Source: Diplolepis rosae
Taxonomy: Eukaryota > Arthropoda > Insecta > Hymenoptera > Diplolepididae
Direction of reading: 5' to 3'
DNA: 64,000 nt
Assembly (NCBI GenBank): GCA_030998225.1
Contig: JAPYXD010000686.1
Location: forward strand, 682,001-746,000
Part shown: piece by piece, positions 42,605 to 53,798 of the stretch
How the letters are laid out: each line of letters begins with the position of its first letter
Numbering within the stretch: position 1 is the first letter of the stretch
Made by a program: the position numbers and the translations under genes
Notes under the pieces: generated by a model
What the model saw: only the letters and a program-made list of their open reading frames with translations
What the model was told of the DNA's origin: nothing
The model's database searches: none

Positions 42605-45487
42605 CAGTGATCCCAGAACGTGGGAGCTGGCGGCCCCCACCACGCTCCCATGTGGGAGCACACACAATCAAGCGCGCCGTGTCGGTGTGTCCCCACTTCA
42701 TCGCTTCGATTTCACGCTTTCGTCTGTTGAGCCAAGATCAAAAATTATGTTTCTGTCAACTTCGTGTCAAAGTGGTGCGAAGCAGACGACAAATTTAAAA
42801 TCTCCAAATATATCATTTAAGATATTACCTTTCTTTCTTTGATATTTTTAAAAACATTCACCTAAAATGAATATCTAAACATTTTATTTTGAATTTTAGG
42901 ATGATTTAAAGACTTAAAAAATGATTTTCTATTGAAATTTAAACTCAATAAATTTTCAAAGTTTCAAAACAAAATATCAATTTCAATATTTTTTAGCTAC
43001 GCAAATAAAATAGTTCAATTAGAACATTATGTAGAGAATATTATATATTAAGGTATGATAAAATATGATATTGGAGTTTGAGAAATAAAATATTAAAATA
43101 CTTAAGTAATACATAAATTATATCTAATTATACACTCGAAATTATACAGTAGAATTTCTTCTCTGGTATAAGGCAACATTCTAAAAAATTTCATTCAAAT
43201 AAAATACTCCGAAAACTTTTTGAAATACGTAATATTATTCAGAAATAAATTTCATTATAAAACTGCGAATAAAAGGTTACAATATTCAAAAAAACCAAAG
43301 TTACATATAAATTTGCATACGAAATTACACTTTACGATTTCTCTCATGTAAGAAAGAAGTATAAAATATTTATTTCAAATAAAATAGTATAAAAGAAATA
43401 CTATAGTACGTGAATCAACTATATCAATTAAAAAATTAAGTGGAAAATATTTTATTTAGAAAAAATAAGAAATTAAGGTTGAAAATTTACGTTCCTCATT
43501 ACATAGTGATAATAGATAAAAATACTATACGATGTTGTTGTTAATAATTGGCTTTAGGGTCCAGAAATAATAACTTAGGAAGTCACATACTTTCAAACAT
43601 TTCGACTCTAATCTGAGTCGTCATCAGTGATCTTTATGTCCAAAATTTTAAAACAGTGGATAAAATATTGCACATATGAGCTCTATTTTGGAATAAATTT
43701 TGGTAATGTAAAAAATGTAAAATATCGTGAGAAAATTTATATAAAATTGTACAAAAAACTTTGGTAAATTATCTAAAATCTTCCTTAGGAATAACAATGA
43801 AATTCTAGCACAGAACTCTAATGTAAATCAACTAAAAAACTATTATATATTAGTGTCTGAATGCTACTGAAGATATAGATTCAAGTACATATGTAGTATA
43901 AAATTACAAAGGATTATTTATGAAAATTAGCTTAGAATTGCGAATACGAATTCTACACTGTTAGAATTTTCTCCCGCAATTTCCCAGAACATGTGAGTGG
44001 AGTTTTATTCAGCTGCAGCCTCCCAAAATTCAGACAGAATTTCAGGAAATTCTGTTATTTTTTAGTAAATTGATAAAAAGAATTTTTTTTATTAAACTTC
44101 AGTTCCAAAGTGTTGAATATTCTGTATATTTTCCCCTGGAAATACTGTTACTTATAATAGGAATAATTTTACGTTTTGGTAACTGAAGTTCAATGCACCT
44201 CAAAATTCATCCACATGCAACTGAAACTCAGTTACAGTTACGCAATTTTGTCATAATTTTATAAAAGTTCTGTTACAGTTTGGTAGTTTTTAAGATACAT
44301 TTTTTGAAAATTCAGTTGAGCTTCATAATATTAAGAAAACTTTTCTTTTTATATATATAAAAATACAGTATATTTTTTCCAATTTCAAGTTCTCATTTTA
44401 CGTTTTAGTGGCTTATATACATAGACTTTTTAATGAAAAAAAGAAATGCTTTACACAAAAGCAAAATTTTCTATTTGATGCAGTTGATCAAATTTTTGAA
44501 CCCGAAATACGTTTTAATTAATATCTTGATTTAAATCTTCAAATTTTTATTGACTTTAAATTTTACTGAGAATTTTCCAAGAATTTCACATAATCTCAAA
44601 AATGTTTTTATAAGGCGAATGTTTTTACAAATATCAATAAAATTCCATAGTCAATAAATGTTTGAAATTTCAAGTTAAGGTATTGATTGGAAATTCAGTA
44701 GCTTTGTTAGTTAACTATTTTAATCAGAAAATTCTTCATTTTCAAAAAATGTATCTTAAAAATTACCAAAATGTAACAAAATTTTTATAAATTTTGATTC
44801 TTTTGAATATTGTAACCTTCTATTCACAGTTTTATAATGAAATTTATTTGTGAATAATATTACGTATTTCAAAAAGTTTTCAGAGTATTTTATTTGAATG
44901 AAATTTTTTTCAATGTTGCGTTATACCAGAGAAGAAACTCTACTGCATAATTTCGAGTGTATAATTAGAAATAATTTATTTATTACCTAAGTATTTTAAT
45001 ATTTTATTTTTCAAACTGCAATATCATATTTTATCATTCCTTAATATATAATATTTTCTGCATAATTTTCTAATTGAACTATTTGATTTGCATAGCTAAA
45101 AAATATTGAAATTGATATTTTATTTTCAAACTTTAAAAATTTATTGAGTTTAAATTTCAATAGAAAATAATTTTTTAAGTCTTGAAATCATCCTAAAATT
45201 CAAAATAAAATGTTTAGATATTCATTTTAGGTGAATTTTATCAAAAATATCAAAGAATGAAAGGTAATATCTTAAATGATATATTTGGTGATTTTAAATT
45301 TGTTGTCTGCTTCCCGCCACTTTGACACGAAGTCGACAGAAACATAATTTTCGATCTTGGCTCAACAGACGAAAGCGTGAAATCGAAGCGATGAAGTAGG
45401 GACACACTGACACGGCGCGCTTGATTGTGTGTGCTCCCAAATGGGAGCGTGGTGGGTGCCGCCACCTCCCACGATCTGGGATCACTG
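42605..45487. mobile_element. hAT-like element with ~700-bp terminal inverted repeats
   Basis: The ends CAGTGATCCCAGAACGTGGG and its inverted right counterpart are flanked by an exact 8-bp duplication GTACAAAA (42597-42604 and 45488-45495). An 8-bp duplication with a CAGTG end fits hAT. The arms run about 42605-43310 and 44790-45487 and stay alignable inverted throughout, for example GAGCACACACAATCAAGCGC. No transposase is seen, so it is non-autonomous. Copy 2 of repeat G (51305-51930) shows the uninterrupted target. Confidence 0.88.
43311..44789. other. Central part of the hAT-like element
   Basis: AT-rich, no transposase reading. An inner inverted pair (44250-44310 with 44725-44790, ATGTATCTTAAAAA) suggests the arms were once longer. 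On the minus strand at 43586-43632 a CTGATGA...GAAA arrangement resembles a hammerhead core. Confidence 0.5.
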
Positions 45488-45495
45488 GTACAAAA

Positions 45496-46400
45496 GGGTA
45501 CCAATCACCCAGAAGAGGTGATGAAGAAATCCCCTGCCCGTCTAGCTCCGTGGAGAGGCATTTCGTGGGGGCCAACTGATGCTACAGTCACCCCCGGGAG
45601 GCTTTGCTAATTAACACTAAAGAATGCTAAGCCACTTTAAATAAAACTCTTCAAATTTATCACTCTAACAACAAAAGTACCCTTTATTCAACTTTTGTTT
45701 TTCCCCCTTTTTTATTACAATTTTACATTTTTACCCCCACACTCACACTCGCTCAGACACACCATGCAACACACACACACCAGAATCCAATATCATTTTG
45801 CCTTTCATCTTTGTTACACTTTTCGAAGACGACGGAGAGAGAGAGAAACTTCTGTTGTCTTCGTTTACTGGTTTCAGCTTTTTACTATTTCTCTTCACTC
45901 ATTTTTTTCCGTTTTTTGTCTTTACTGTAACAGCTAACTATTGAACTCGACACGCACACATGACAGAATGGCGACTCTCCTCACGGTAGGTATACATTGT
46001 ACCATAGTTTTTGTTGCCTAAAGTTTCAATTGCCCATAAAATCACCAGACGTCACTATATTTGAAAAGCAGTGTTAGACGAAGATTATGAAAGGAATGTG
46101 ATGGCAAAAACTGCGAGGATTGCAAGATGCAGGATTCCTGTACATTTCCGTGAAGCGCTCTCTACCGCCTATATTTGATATATACTTGCAATTTTTGCCA
46201 ACGCATTCCTTTCATAATCTTCGTCACACATTGCTTTTCAAATATAGTGACTTCTGGTGATTTTATGGGCAATTGAAACTTTGGGCAACTAAAACTATGG
46301 TACAATGTATACCTACCTCTCCTCACGGCTCAGCTTCACGTTCCACGTTCCATGTTCCAAGGCCGGAAGGTGCTGCCATCTCATGTTCTTTACCAAACCC
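45496..46400. repeat. Repeat unit G, copy 1, right part
   Basis: It continues copy 1 after the hAT-like insertion: CCAATCACCCAGAAGAGGTG, GGATTTCGTGGGGG-type block, then a GACGGAGAGAGAGAG block and CTCCTCACGGCTCAGCTTCA. It matches 51430-51910. It is interrupted by a MITE at 45985-46317. LTR or SINE origin is possible but unproven. Confidence 0.6.
45985..46317. mobile_element. 333-bp MITE with 9-bp target duplication
   Basis: The ends GGTAGGTATACATTGTACC and the inverted right end are flanked by TCTCCTCAC on both sides (45976-45984, 46318-46326). Copy 2 of repeat G near 51855 has a single TCTCCTCACGG, i.e. the empty site. Inner inverted blocks extend further (CATTCCTTTCATAATCTTCG and TCACTATATTTGAAAAGC). 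A 9-bp duplication fits Mutator-like elements. Confidence 0.85.
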
Positions 46401-47059
46401 TTTTATTATGTTACTGGCCGCCACGCACGCCTCTCCTCGCTATTAATTTACTTGTAAATTCATTCATTGATTAAGATCTCCTCGCGGCCAGAAAACTGAC
46501 AATATGAAGGAGTCTAATTTACTTTGGATCTTTTTTTACCGACTTCCAGTCGATCTACAGCGTGATAGGCAGAAGTCGAGCGGCGAACGGCTAATCACTT
46601 CATTGGCCGACTGCCATTGGCCCCCCTTCCCGGTCCAGAACCATATGTCCTCGCTCTGCGTTTAGAGAGCCGACATTCCTGCCCACTATTTACTGTCCTT
46701 TTATTCTCCTTCTCGATTTTATCTCTCTTTCTCTCTCTCTCTCCTCTAGGAAGGCTACGGAACATTACAATGCTGGAATAACAAAATCTTATTTCAATAA
46801 AAATCAATTATTCGAAACGTAGACACTATAAATGTAAGTTGTAACTTAGTAACTTAGTTAAAGATAGTACATTTTTCCCACCCAGATCGAGTTCTTCTTT
46901 CGTCTTTGGTTATTAATCGAGATTAAACCCTTTCTATTCGATCTGGCGTGGTCCTACTTAGGTAAGGTTACGTTGCGGATCCTGCCTTGTGTGTCTGCCT
47001 CTCTGCCCGTGCCAGGTGAGAGAGTGAGTTTAAGTAGCAACATGCCGCGTTACAAAGGT
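46401..47059. other. Unannotated stretch
   Basis: No domain-bearing ORF. It has a CT-rich run at 46715-46745. Nothing else recognised. Confidence 0.4.
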
Positions 47060-48455
47060 TGCTACATCCCGAGCAAAAGGCGAGGGTAGTTTGGATTTTT
47101 GAATTTAAGGGAGGCGGTTAGCTGATTATATCAGGTTGGTAAGGCCTGATAATTTATTTTTGTTTGTGGATACCTTGTTACTTGTCAGGTTTGTGGGCCC
47201 TGAGTTGCTCACAATGATAATAAAACATTGAATTATTAAATATATAAGATAATTTATTATAAATAAATAAGATGCTGCGTAAGTTTTCACACAGAATGAT
47301 ACTTAGGTGGTAACTTACTCGTCCACTTCCCAAATTAGAGGCCAAAAGAGAGAATTGTCGTTTGTTACTCTTATAATTGCAAGTCAACGGCACAAATTCT
47401 TGCAGTATAGTTGGGTTTCGCTTGAGTCTCCGTGAGGTGTCAAAACAACAATTAATTCCGCAGGGGGTAGTTTGGTTTTCGCTTGAGTCTGCGTGAGGTA
47501 GCAAAACAATGATAAATCTTGCAGAAGGTATAGTGTAAAGGATGCAAGTTCACCAACTGGTAGAAAAATTATCCACTTACGTATCTTGCTAAGTACACGA
47601 GAAATGAATCAGGCATGCACTTGTTAACAAGATAGATTAATTCGTCCCAATTTCAGAAATGAATCACTATTAACCGACACGGCTAAATACGACGATACAC
47701 GTAATCCAAAGGAACTATCTAGCACTACTGTTCCCGGACTTGCACCATTTTAGGACCAAGGATTTTATTTACCAAGTACATAAAATAGAATTTTGCTCAC
47801 AGATATCCACTGACACTTACGTTTATCGAAGAGTCTGCTCACGACGTTGACTTACTGGTCCGAAATGAATCGAGTTGACCGTACAACTGATCGGAACTTA
47901 ATGACAAATCTCCAGAGGTGAATTTGGGGTATATATATCAATCAATCCTTATATTTATGATAATATTTTTTCTTATTTATGGATTTTTATGGTTAAATAC
48001 TGAATTATTATTGATTGTTATTAATATAAATAATAATTTTATGCTTAATAACTTGCAAGGATGGTATTACAATTTATAATTGAGGCAATAATGAGTCCAT
48101 GTTAATGGCGCCACGCTAGTAACCTGTTACCGCCTCACTAGGTTACTAGCGCTGCATCCCTATATTATCGACGGGTGGCATGATTCACTGACTCATTACC
48201 ACACGGGTAATTACCATATAGACCGAGCGATGCTCTTCTTTATGACTTGTTACCAAGTTTCGAGCCGATCTATCGATGTGAGGTAGTGCATTAGTTTACC
48301 TCTGCAGAACATTTACCCGGTCTAGGTAGCAATCACCATAAGGCTGATTTTAATCAAAGAGTATTAACTAATTATCTTTTTTGGCGTATGACATATTGTT
48401 CTCATGCAGGGGCAATAACAGAAATTTAAAAAATTAATGTTACCATGATGTAACA
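47060..48455. repeat. LTR copy related to the solo LTR at 23453
   Basis: It runs from TGCTACATCCCGAGC to CATGATGTAACA. Blocks such as CAGGTTGGTAAGGCCTGATA, CGACGATACACGTAATCC and AGCGCTGCATC align with 23453-25520, but the 191-bp tandem unit and the 27-bp repeats are absent. No matching flanking 4-mer was found, so it may be part of a larger element with H or an old copy. Confidence 0.7.
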
Positions 48456-48981
48456 ATCCTTCCTCCTTAGAACAATCATCGTCTCCGATGAAAATTATAG
48501 GGGTTTTCGGGTTAAGTGAATTCCGTTTTTGATGAGTGATTGCGTCTTGTCTCGATTACTTGTTCTGCGTGTAAGTCGTGGAGGCTTCAGGTATCCCAGG
48601 TAAGTGTAGCAGATCTTCTTATTTCTTGTTGTCATAAAAGTATTATTTTCTAATGTTTATTCTTTTATTTCTACTATTAGTAATGTTATACTGCAGCGGC
48701 TTATGGATGGTCTCATCGAATGCATAATTTTGGTCCTAACTAGACGCAGCGTTTTTGTTATTTTGTTCTTTTACTAGGCATTGTGTATCCTGAGAATGCT
48801 GTTACACGAGGATTTAGCTGATGTGGAATGATGTCATTTTCCAAAGATGCTGGATAGTGATGCCATGCTGCGGCTGCCCTGAGTCAATTTTCTGTAGAAG
48901 TTGACATGGCGATTTTGGATCCCGTCATTTGTTGTGGTGCACATGGAATTTATGCTGTCTTCTCAGGGGGAATTATAGCTG

Positions 48982-49191
48982 ATGCTAGGGCTTTATAGTG
49001 ATTTCATGTGTCGGATGCAGGGCCATCTGCTCGTTTTTGCTGTTAGTTTTCTTGCAATCATGGAGTGGGACGCATCCAGTTCCAGATCCATCACCATGTC
49101 CTACGAAGACTTCTCTATTGACCAGGGCCACTTCCTTCCTTTAAACAGGGGATCTTCTGCGGTCCCCGAGACTGGTGGTGAGTACCTTTAA
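48982..49191 (+). CDS. ORF in element H, possible exon, unidentified
   Basis: A 69-aa reading; an inner ATG at 49097 gives MSYEDFSIDQGHFLPLNRGS. A donor-like GGTGAGTACC lies at 49179-49188, so it may be an exon. No domain is recognised. Joining to the next ORF by the obvious sites does not keep phase. Confidence 0.3.
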   Translation: MLGLYSDFMCRMQGHLLVFAVSFLAIMEWDASSSRSITMSYEDFSIDQGHFLPLNRGSSAVPETGGEYL

Positions 49192-49303
49192 TCATTCTTT
49201 CCAGTGTGGCGAGCCTCACTGGATGCTAATCAGATTCATCATAGAAGTGCTTTTAAACATTTGGGGTTAACTAAATCGGGTTGATTCATTTGACTCCTTT
49301 CTC

Positions 49304-49726
49304 GTGGAGTGTTTTAGTGTTCCCACTTTGACGAGTAATAATGATGATTTGATAGAATTAACGTGCTACTCGGTTGTTGAGAGTGCGGTTGATTTGGATT
49401 TTTCGCTGGAAGGGCCGCTCGTTGAGGGTGAATGCATGGTTGAAGCAGCTCCCGTGGCTGCCTCCCGTGGGGCTGTTTTATGCCGGTACAGCGTGAAACT
49501 ATGGATCTCGGAGGTCGAAGATCTCTTGGGTGTATATCAGTTTGCCTTTTGGCGAGCTTCCCCTAGTGTTGCGGTCCCTTTGATCGTATCACTGTGTCGG
49601 GAAGAGCTAGGGCTGCCGATCGAGGAAGCCGATTTCACCCTAGTTAGAGAACTAGATCGCCGGTGGTACGGAGTTTTACTGCGCATGACGACCGTCGTTT
49701 TGAAGCAACACATCTTGACAGCTTAA
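49304..49726 (+). CDS. Hypothetical 140-aa ORF in element H
   Basis: An acidic N-terminal half (NNDDLIELTCYSVVESAVDL) is followed by a Trp/Leu-rich half (VKLWISEVEDLLGVYQFAFW; LIVSLCREELGLPIEEADFT). It has mixed codon use and few low-complexity runs, unlike chance AT-rich ORFs here. An acceptor-like TGTTTTAG lies at 49306-49313. I do not recognise the family. It could be a small accessory protein of element H. Confidence 0.35.
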   Translation: MECFSVPTLTSNNDDLIELTCYSVVESAVDLDFSLEGPLVEGECMVEAAPVAASRGAVLCRYSVKLWISEVEDLLGVYQFAFWRASPSVAVPLIVSLCREELGLPIEEADFTLVRELDRRWYGVLLRMTTVVLKQHILTA

Positions 49727-50699
49727 GGCATTTTTAAACTGCGTGGATATTTCGTGGACCTGGCCTAGGTGTGTGTTTTAGTTTGTGACCCTTAAAATTG
49801 CTCAGGTTTTTAGAATTTATTCCATTTTTATTGTTTGCTTGTATTAATTGTTTTTTGCCTTTTGTTTGTTTGTTTTAAGAGATTTTCAGAGTCAGAGGTT
49901 TTCAGAGGTTACAGTTATTATGTGAAGTTTTTCTAGGTTTTCATATTTTGGTATAATATTGTCGTCTTAATTTCTTCCTTTTTTCTTTCGCTTTAAGAAA
50001 TTCTGGAGCCGCAAGGGTGTTTTGGCTATGTGGCGAATTTCTTTACTCTGGCCGGGGGTGTCTTCCCTGTCGGTGCGGGTGAAGCCTGGTGAATCTCCCT
50101 GGTAGGTGCACTTCTCCTGTCCCTGTATAATTCTAAAGTTCTACCTGAATCAGGTATCACAACTGTCGTGTCCTTACAGGTAGCGAAATTGTGAACACAA
50201 AAGTTTTTTAATTTTAAACGTTTTCTTTTCCTTTTTCAAAAATACAGCCAGCCGAGGAAGGATCGTCCGGGGAGGAAGATGTGGGGGAGTTCTATTAGTA
50301 TAGTTAAGAGCTAAGCTATATTAACAATTACTTATATTATTATTATCTTTTATGTGTGTTCTAGTTTTAGTCAATCTTACTCATGTTATTCGTTTATTGT
50401 ACTTCTTTTACTGTAATTTATGGATTTTGTAAATATTTCCTCTTTTTATTTTATTAAATAAGAACAAAACAAGGAAATCGCCTGAGAGACTGGTAGAGAG
50501 GTTATTGTAGTCTCATTTTCTTTATGCGGGAACCTCTCTTCTGGCAGTTCCTTTTATTACTGAGTTTTCGTGTTACATTTCCCTTACTTAATTTTTTTAA
50601 CATTTTTTTTTCTTTTTTTAAAGGTATAACAAAAAATTTCTACTTCTGTTACGACCATCTTTGGTTGTATAGTTGATCATTATGGAATGGAAAATTTTA

Positions 50700-51230
50700 C
50701 CAAAGAAGGCGTGTTAGTAACCTAATTGTAATCTCAAGATCATTTATACTGTTAGTTATTAGTTCTGGGTTATAAATGTTATGCTATAAATATGGGCTTA
50801 TCGATACAGGATTGATAATCCAATAAAAAACCTGTATACACGCATTCACACGGATGTGTATATACACGCATGCAGAGGCCCTAAATAATGTAGCTCAAAT
50901 CTGATCGGTATATTGTACATAATTAAAGGTTTATAGATTTTTGATTATGAAGTGTTTTCAGGTTGCGAGGTAAATTTCATCAATCTTGTCGCAGGATCAC
51001 CCGAATTTGATCGCTGTATTGATAAAGATTTAGTAGGGCAGCATAATGATTGAGGAGCACTCATGCTCTTATGTCTCTTTAAAGCTTTCATTGTAGTGGT
51101 TTGAGTAACCATGCTTTGTCTAGTTGTATGTTCGTTAGGCAGCCATTATTACGGGGTGACCATGAAATTTCCTTTTTCATTTCCTTTTACTTTAGAATGT
51201 TGAAATTGTATATGCATTATATGTATAGAT
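50700..51230 (-). repeat. Dispersed repeat family, inverted copy
   Basis: The reverse complement aligns with 63470-63850: ATGCTCCTCAATCATTATGC, AAAACCTGTA, GCTACATxATTT and a GTGTATATACAC segment. Confidence 0.55.
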
Positions 51231-51304
51231 ATGTATAATATATATAATTAATATAATATATATATATATATACAATTTTATCGAAACTGTTTTTGATTAA
51301 GATA

Positions 51305-51930
51305 AAGACTATGGCGTGCGTTTGCGTCACTTAGGATAATGGTGGTTAGGTGACGCCAGAAATTGGTGATCACGCATTTGTTATGATAACTGTAGTAAGA
51401 TATGATATTTCTTCAGATATAAAAGGGCGCCAATCACCCAAAAAGGGTGACGACGAAATCCCTTGCCCATCTAGAACCACGGAGAGGGATTTCGTGGGGG
51501 CGAACTGGTGGTACAGCCACCGTGGGGAGACTTTGCTAAATAACATAATAGAAAAGAAAAGGCACTAAGAATTAAAATAAAACATTACCACATTTTCCCT
51601 TTTTCGATAAAATCTCTAAGTTCATTGAATACTCAAATTTCCTCTTATTTCTCCCCCTTTAGTACAACTTGGTTTTTCCCCAAAACAAGTACATACTCAC
51701 TCAATCACTCCATACAAAAATCCCACGCACACCACATTAAATATGATTCTGCCTTTCACCTTGATAAATCTTTTAAAGTTGACGAAGAGAGAGAGAGTTC
51801 TTCTTTTGGCTTTAACTATCATTTGGTGAACACACAAGACAGAATGACGTGTCTCCTCACGGCCCAGCTTCACTTTCCACGTTCCATGTTCCATGTTCCA
51901 TATATAGGCAGTGTATAATTTATATATCAG
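51305..51930. repeat. Repeat unit G, copy 2 (uninterrupted)
   Basis: It matches both parts of copy 1 and lacks the hAT-like and MITE insertions, so it acts as the empty-site comparator for both. It contains GAGAGAGAGAGTTCTTC and a repeated GTTCCATGTTCCATG end. Confidence 0.65.
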
Positions 51931-51949
51931 AATAAACTCGGCCGACTCC

Positions 51950-52220
51950 ATAAATTCAAACTAAGTTGCCTAATCCAGAAGGATAATAATTTAAACACCA
52001 CTTCGACTTAACAAGGTGTACTTTATTTATAGAAGAGCATTGCATGCTCTCCTGTCAATCGTGTGCTCGATGGACGAAGGACAGGACGACAAGCCTGTTA
52101 GAATACCTGAGATCGTAAGCGTACGAAGTGCACAACATAGAGTGGAAAACCCACTTGTACAAATATGCGTGACATGAAGTAAGTTAAAGTAAATCCCTAC
52201 AGGTACTCCCCCCGAGTGTT
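51950..52220 (-). repeat. Possible LTR end with polypurine tract (minus strand)
   Basis: On the minus strand ACTCGGGGGGAGTACC is followed by TGTAGGGATTTAC, resembling a polypurine tract next to an LTR start at 52201. An AATAAA (minus) lies near 52025. The parent element is not identified. Confidence 0.35.
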
Positions 52221-52641
52221 TAACGAAATAATAAAAAAAACATAGTTTTCAGCTTTTACGAGTTAAATAATTAGCTAATTGAGATCGCATGAAACTATCT
52301 CTGAACCCTGATAATCTCAACCCCTTCAGAATTTTGGGGATCAAATGTTCTGATTTCTGAAGAAAAAGAGACGAAAATGGCACGGAAAATAATTCCAATT
52401 ACAGACAGACATTTCAAGATAATATATCGCACATTAAACATTAGTTCGATTTGTAATTAACTTGAAATGATGAGAAAAGTACAAAGATATTATAATCTAC
52501 GTATCATCGATATTACATTAACGATTCGTCAATAAAAATGTGTAAAATAAAATTAAATAATAAGTTCGAGGTATATCTACATAAGTGGTTGCGCAACCAT
52601 TAATACTTAAAATATACTTTTACCAAGAAACAATAGTATAT

Positions 52642-52854
52642 TATGTGCCTAGGCACACAATGAGGGTGATTGCGTGACGAGCGATAATGTTCGCAGGAGA
52701 TTAAAGCCAAGGCGTAGACGAGGCGTAGCCGAGACGTAGCTGAGGCAAAGCCGAGACGAAGTCGAGACAAAGCCGAGACGAATCCGAGGCGCGATCAGTC
52801 CTGCGAGCATTGTCGCGAGTCTCGCAATGTCCCGAATTGTGTGCATTGGCACAT
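52642..52854. mobile_element. 213-bp MITE enclosing an 11-bp minisatellite
   Basis: The ends are inverted: TATGTGCC...CACACAAT on the left and ATTGTGTGCATTGGCACATA on the right, with GCGAxxATGxTCGCAGGA also inverted further in. Between them (about 52707-52797) eight copies of an 11-bp unit, consensus GCCGAGACGAA, are arrayed. Confidence 0.7.
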
Positions 52855-53437
52855 ATTCTATTTTATGTGACTGTGGTGCGGATACGAGTTTTTATACGTA
52901 CATTGGAATCTAATCTAGTACTTATTGTAGTTGTTTGCTGCGCTAGTTGTACGAAGCGGGCGCAAATTGGGGACTAGTCCCGGCCATTTTGATTTTATCG
53001 GTCTTGTGTAGTAGTCAGTGCTAACGCTGTACGAAAAAGAAGTGAGAAGAAGAAGAATAAGAAATAGATTGCGTTCCGCTGTAAGACTATAATGCGCATG
53101 CGCAGTTCAATTTCTACAATGTATTCCTCTGTAACGAAATATACAACATTGCTTTACTCTCAGCTGTAACGGAAAACCGAGTTTCCGCGGCTGAGGCACA
53201 TAAAATATATTTACATTTAGTATCAAAAGATACCTGTCAACAGCTTGAAAAAAATAGTAAATGATGTTTACGAAGATTTCGAATATAAATCAAATATGAC
53301 GGAATGTAAAAAGTTTATTTAGGAAATTTTCGACTGTCTATAATAATACATAAGAAAGTTTAAATAAACGCAACGCGCTTTGTTGACAAAAAAGTATAAA
53401 CAAGCTGGGGTGTATATTTAATATTACATGACCAGTA
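52855..53437. other. Unannotated stretch beside the copia LTR
   Basis: No domain-bearing ORF or recognised element. It contains the inverted-looking GGAAAACCGAGTTTCC near 53172. Confidence 0.4.
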
Positions 53438-53758
53438 TGTTATTGTTGATTTTTGGGTTTAAAATATTATATTATACCAGTCTTTTCTTACTATTCTTTT
53501 ATTTAATGATTAATTAAGAAATATTTACAAGAGCACATTTTATGCTAGTATACGAAAAGGTTGTACAGTTATCATCAACGCTGTACTAGCTCCGATCAAA
53601 ATATAACAACAATTCATTACATTAGCAGCCGCAGCCGTCGCTCGCTCGCTGTGTATTGTGTATATGGGTGAGAGGTGCCTGCGCACTCTCAGTAATAGTA
53701 AATATTATTTACTTTATCAAACGATATAAATTTACTCAATTTATATTATATTTCAACA
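53438..53758 (-). repeat. 3' LTR of a copia element
   Basis: On the minus strand it begins TGTTGAAATATAATATAAAT (53758), the classic copia LTR start, shortly after the pol stop. It carries AATAAA and ends near AACAATAACA (53438). The left end is inferred from the CA terminus only. Confidence 0.7.
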
Positions 53759-53798
53759 CGACCTCTTAAATTTATAACGTTTTATTCAATTTTTTTTA

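Larger units (their letters stand above)
48456..50640 (+). mobile_element. Element H: unidentified sequence next to the LTR copy
   Basis: GC-richer than its surroundings. It carries a splice donor TATCCCAGGTAAGTG (48590-48604) like element C's leader and two moderate ORFs. Its 50050-50300 part is repeated inverted at 37740-37985. It may be the internal region of the LTR family, or a leader with a captured gene. No RT, integrase or transposase motif was seen. Confidence 0.4.

Noticed and set aside
45250..45610. Short ORFs near 42500-42800 and 45250-45610 as a conserved gene pair
   Set aside because: They are the two inverted arms of the hAT-like element.
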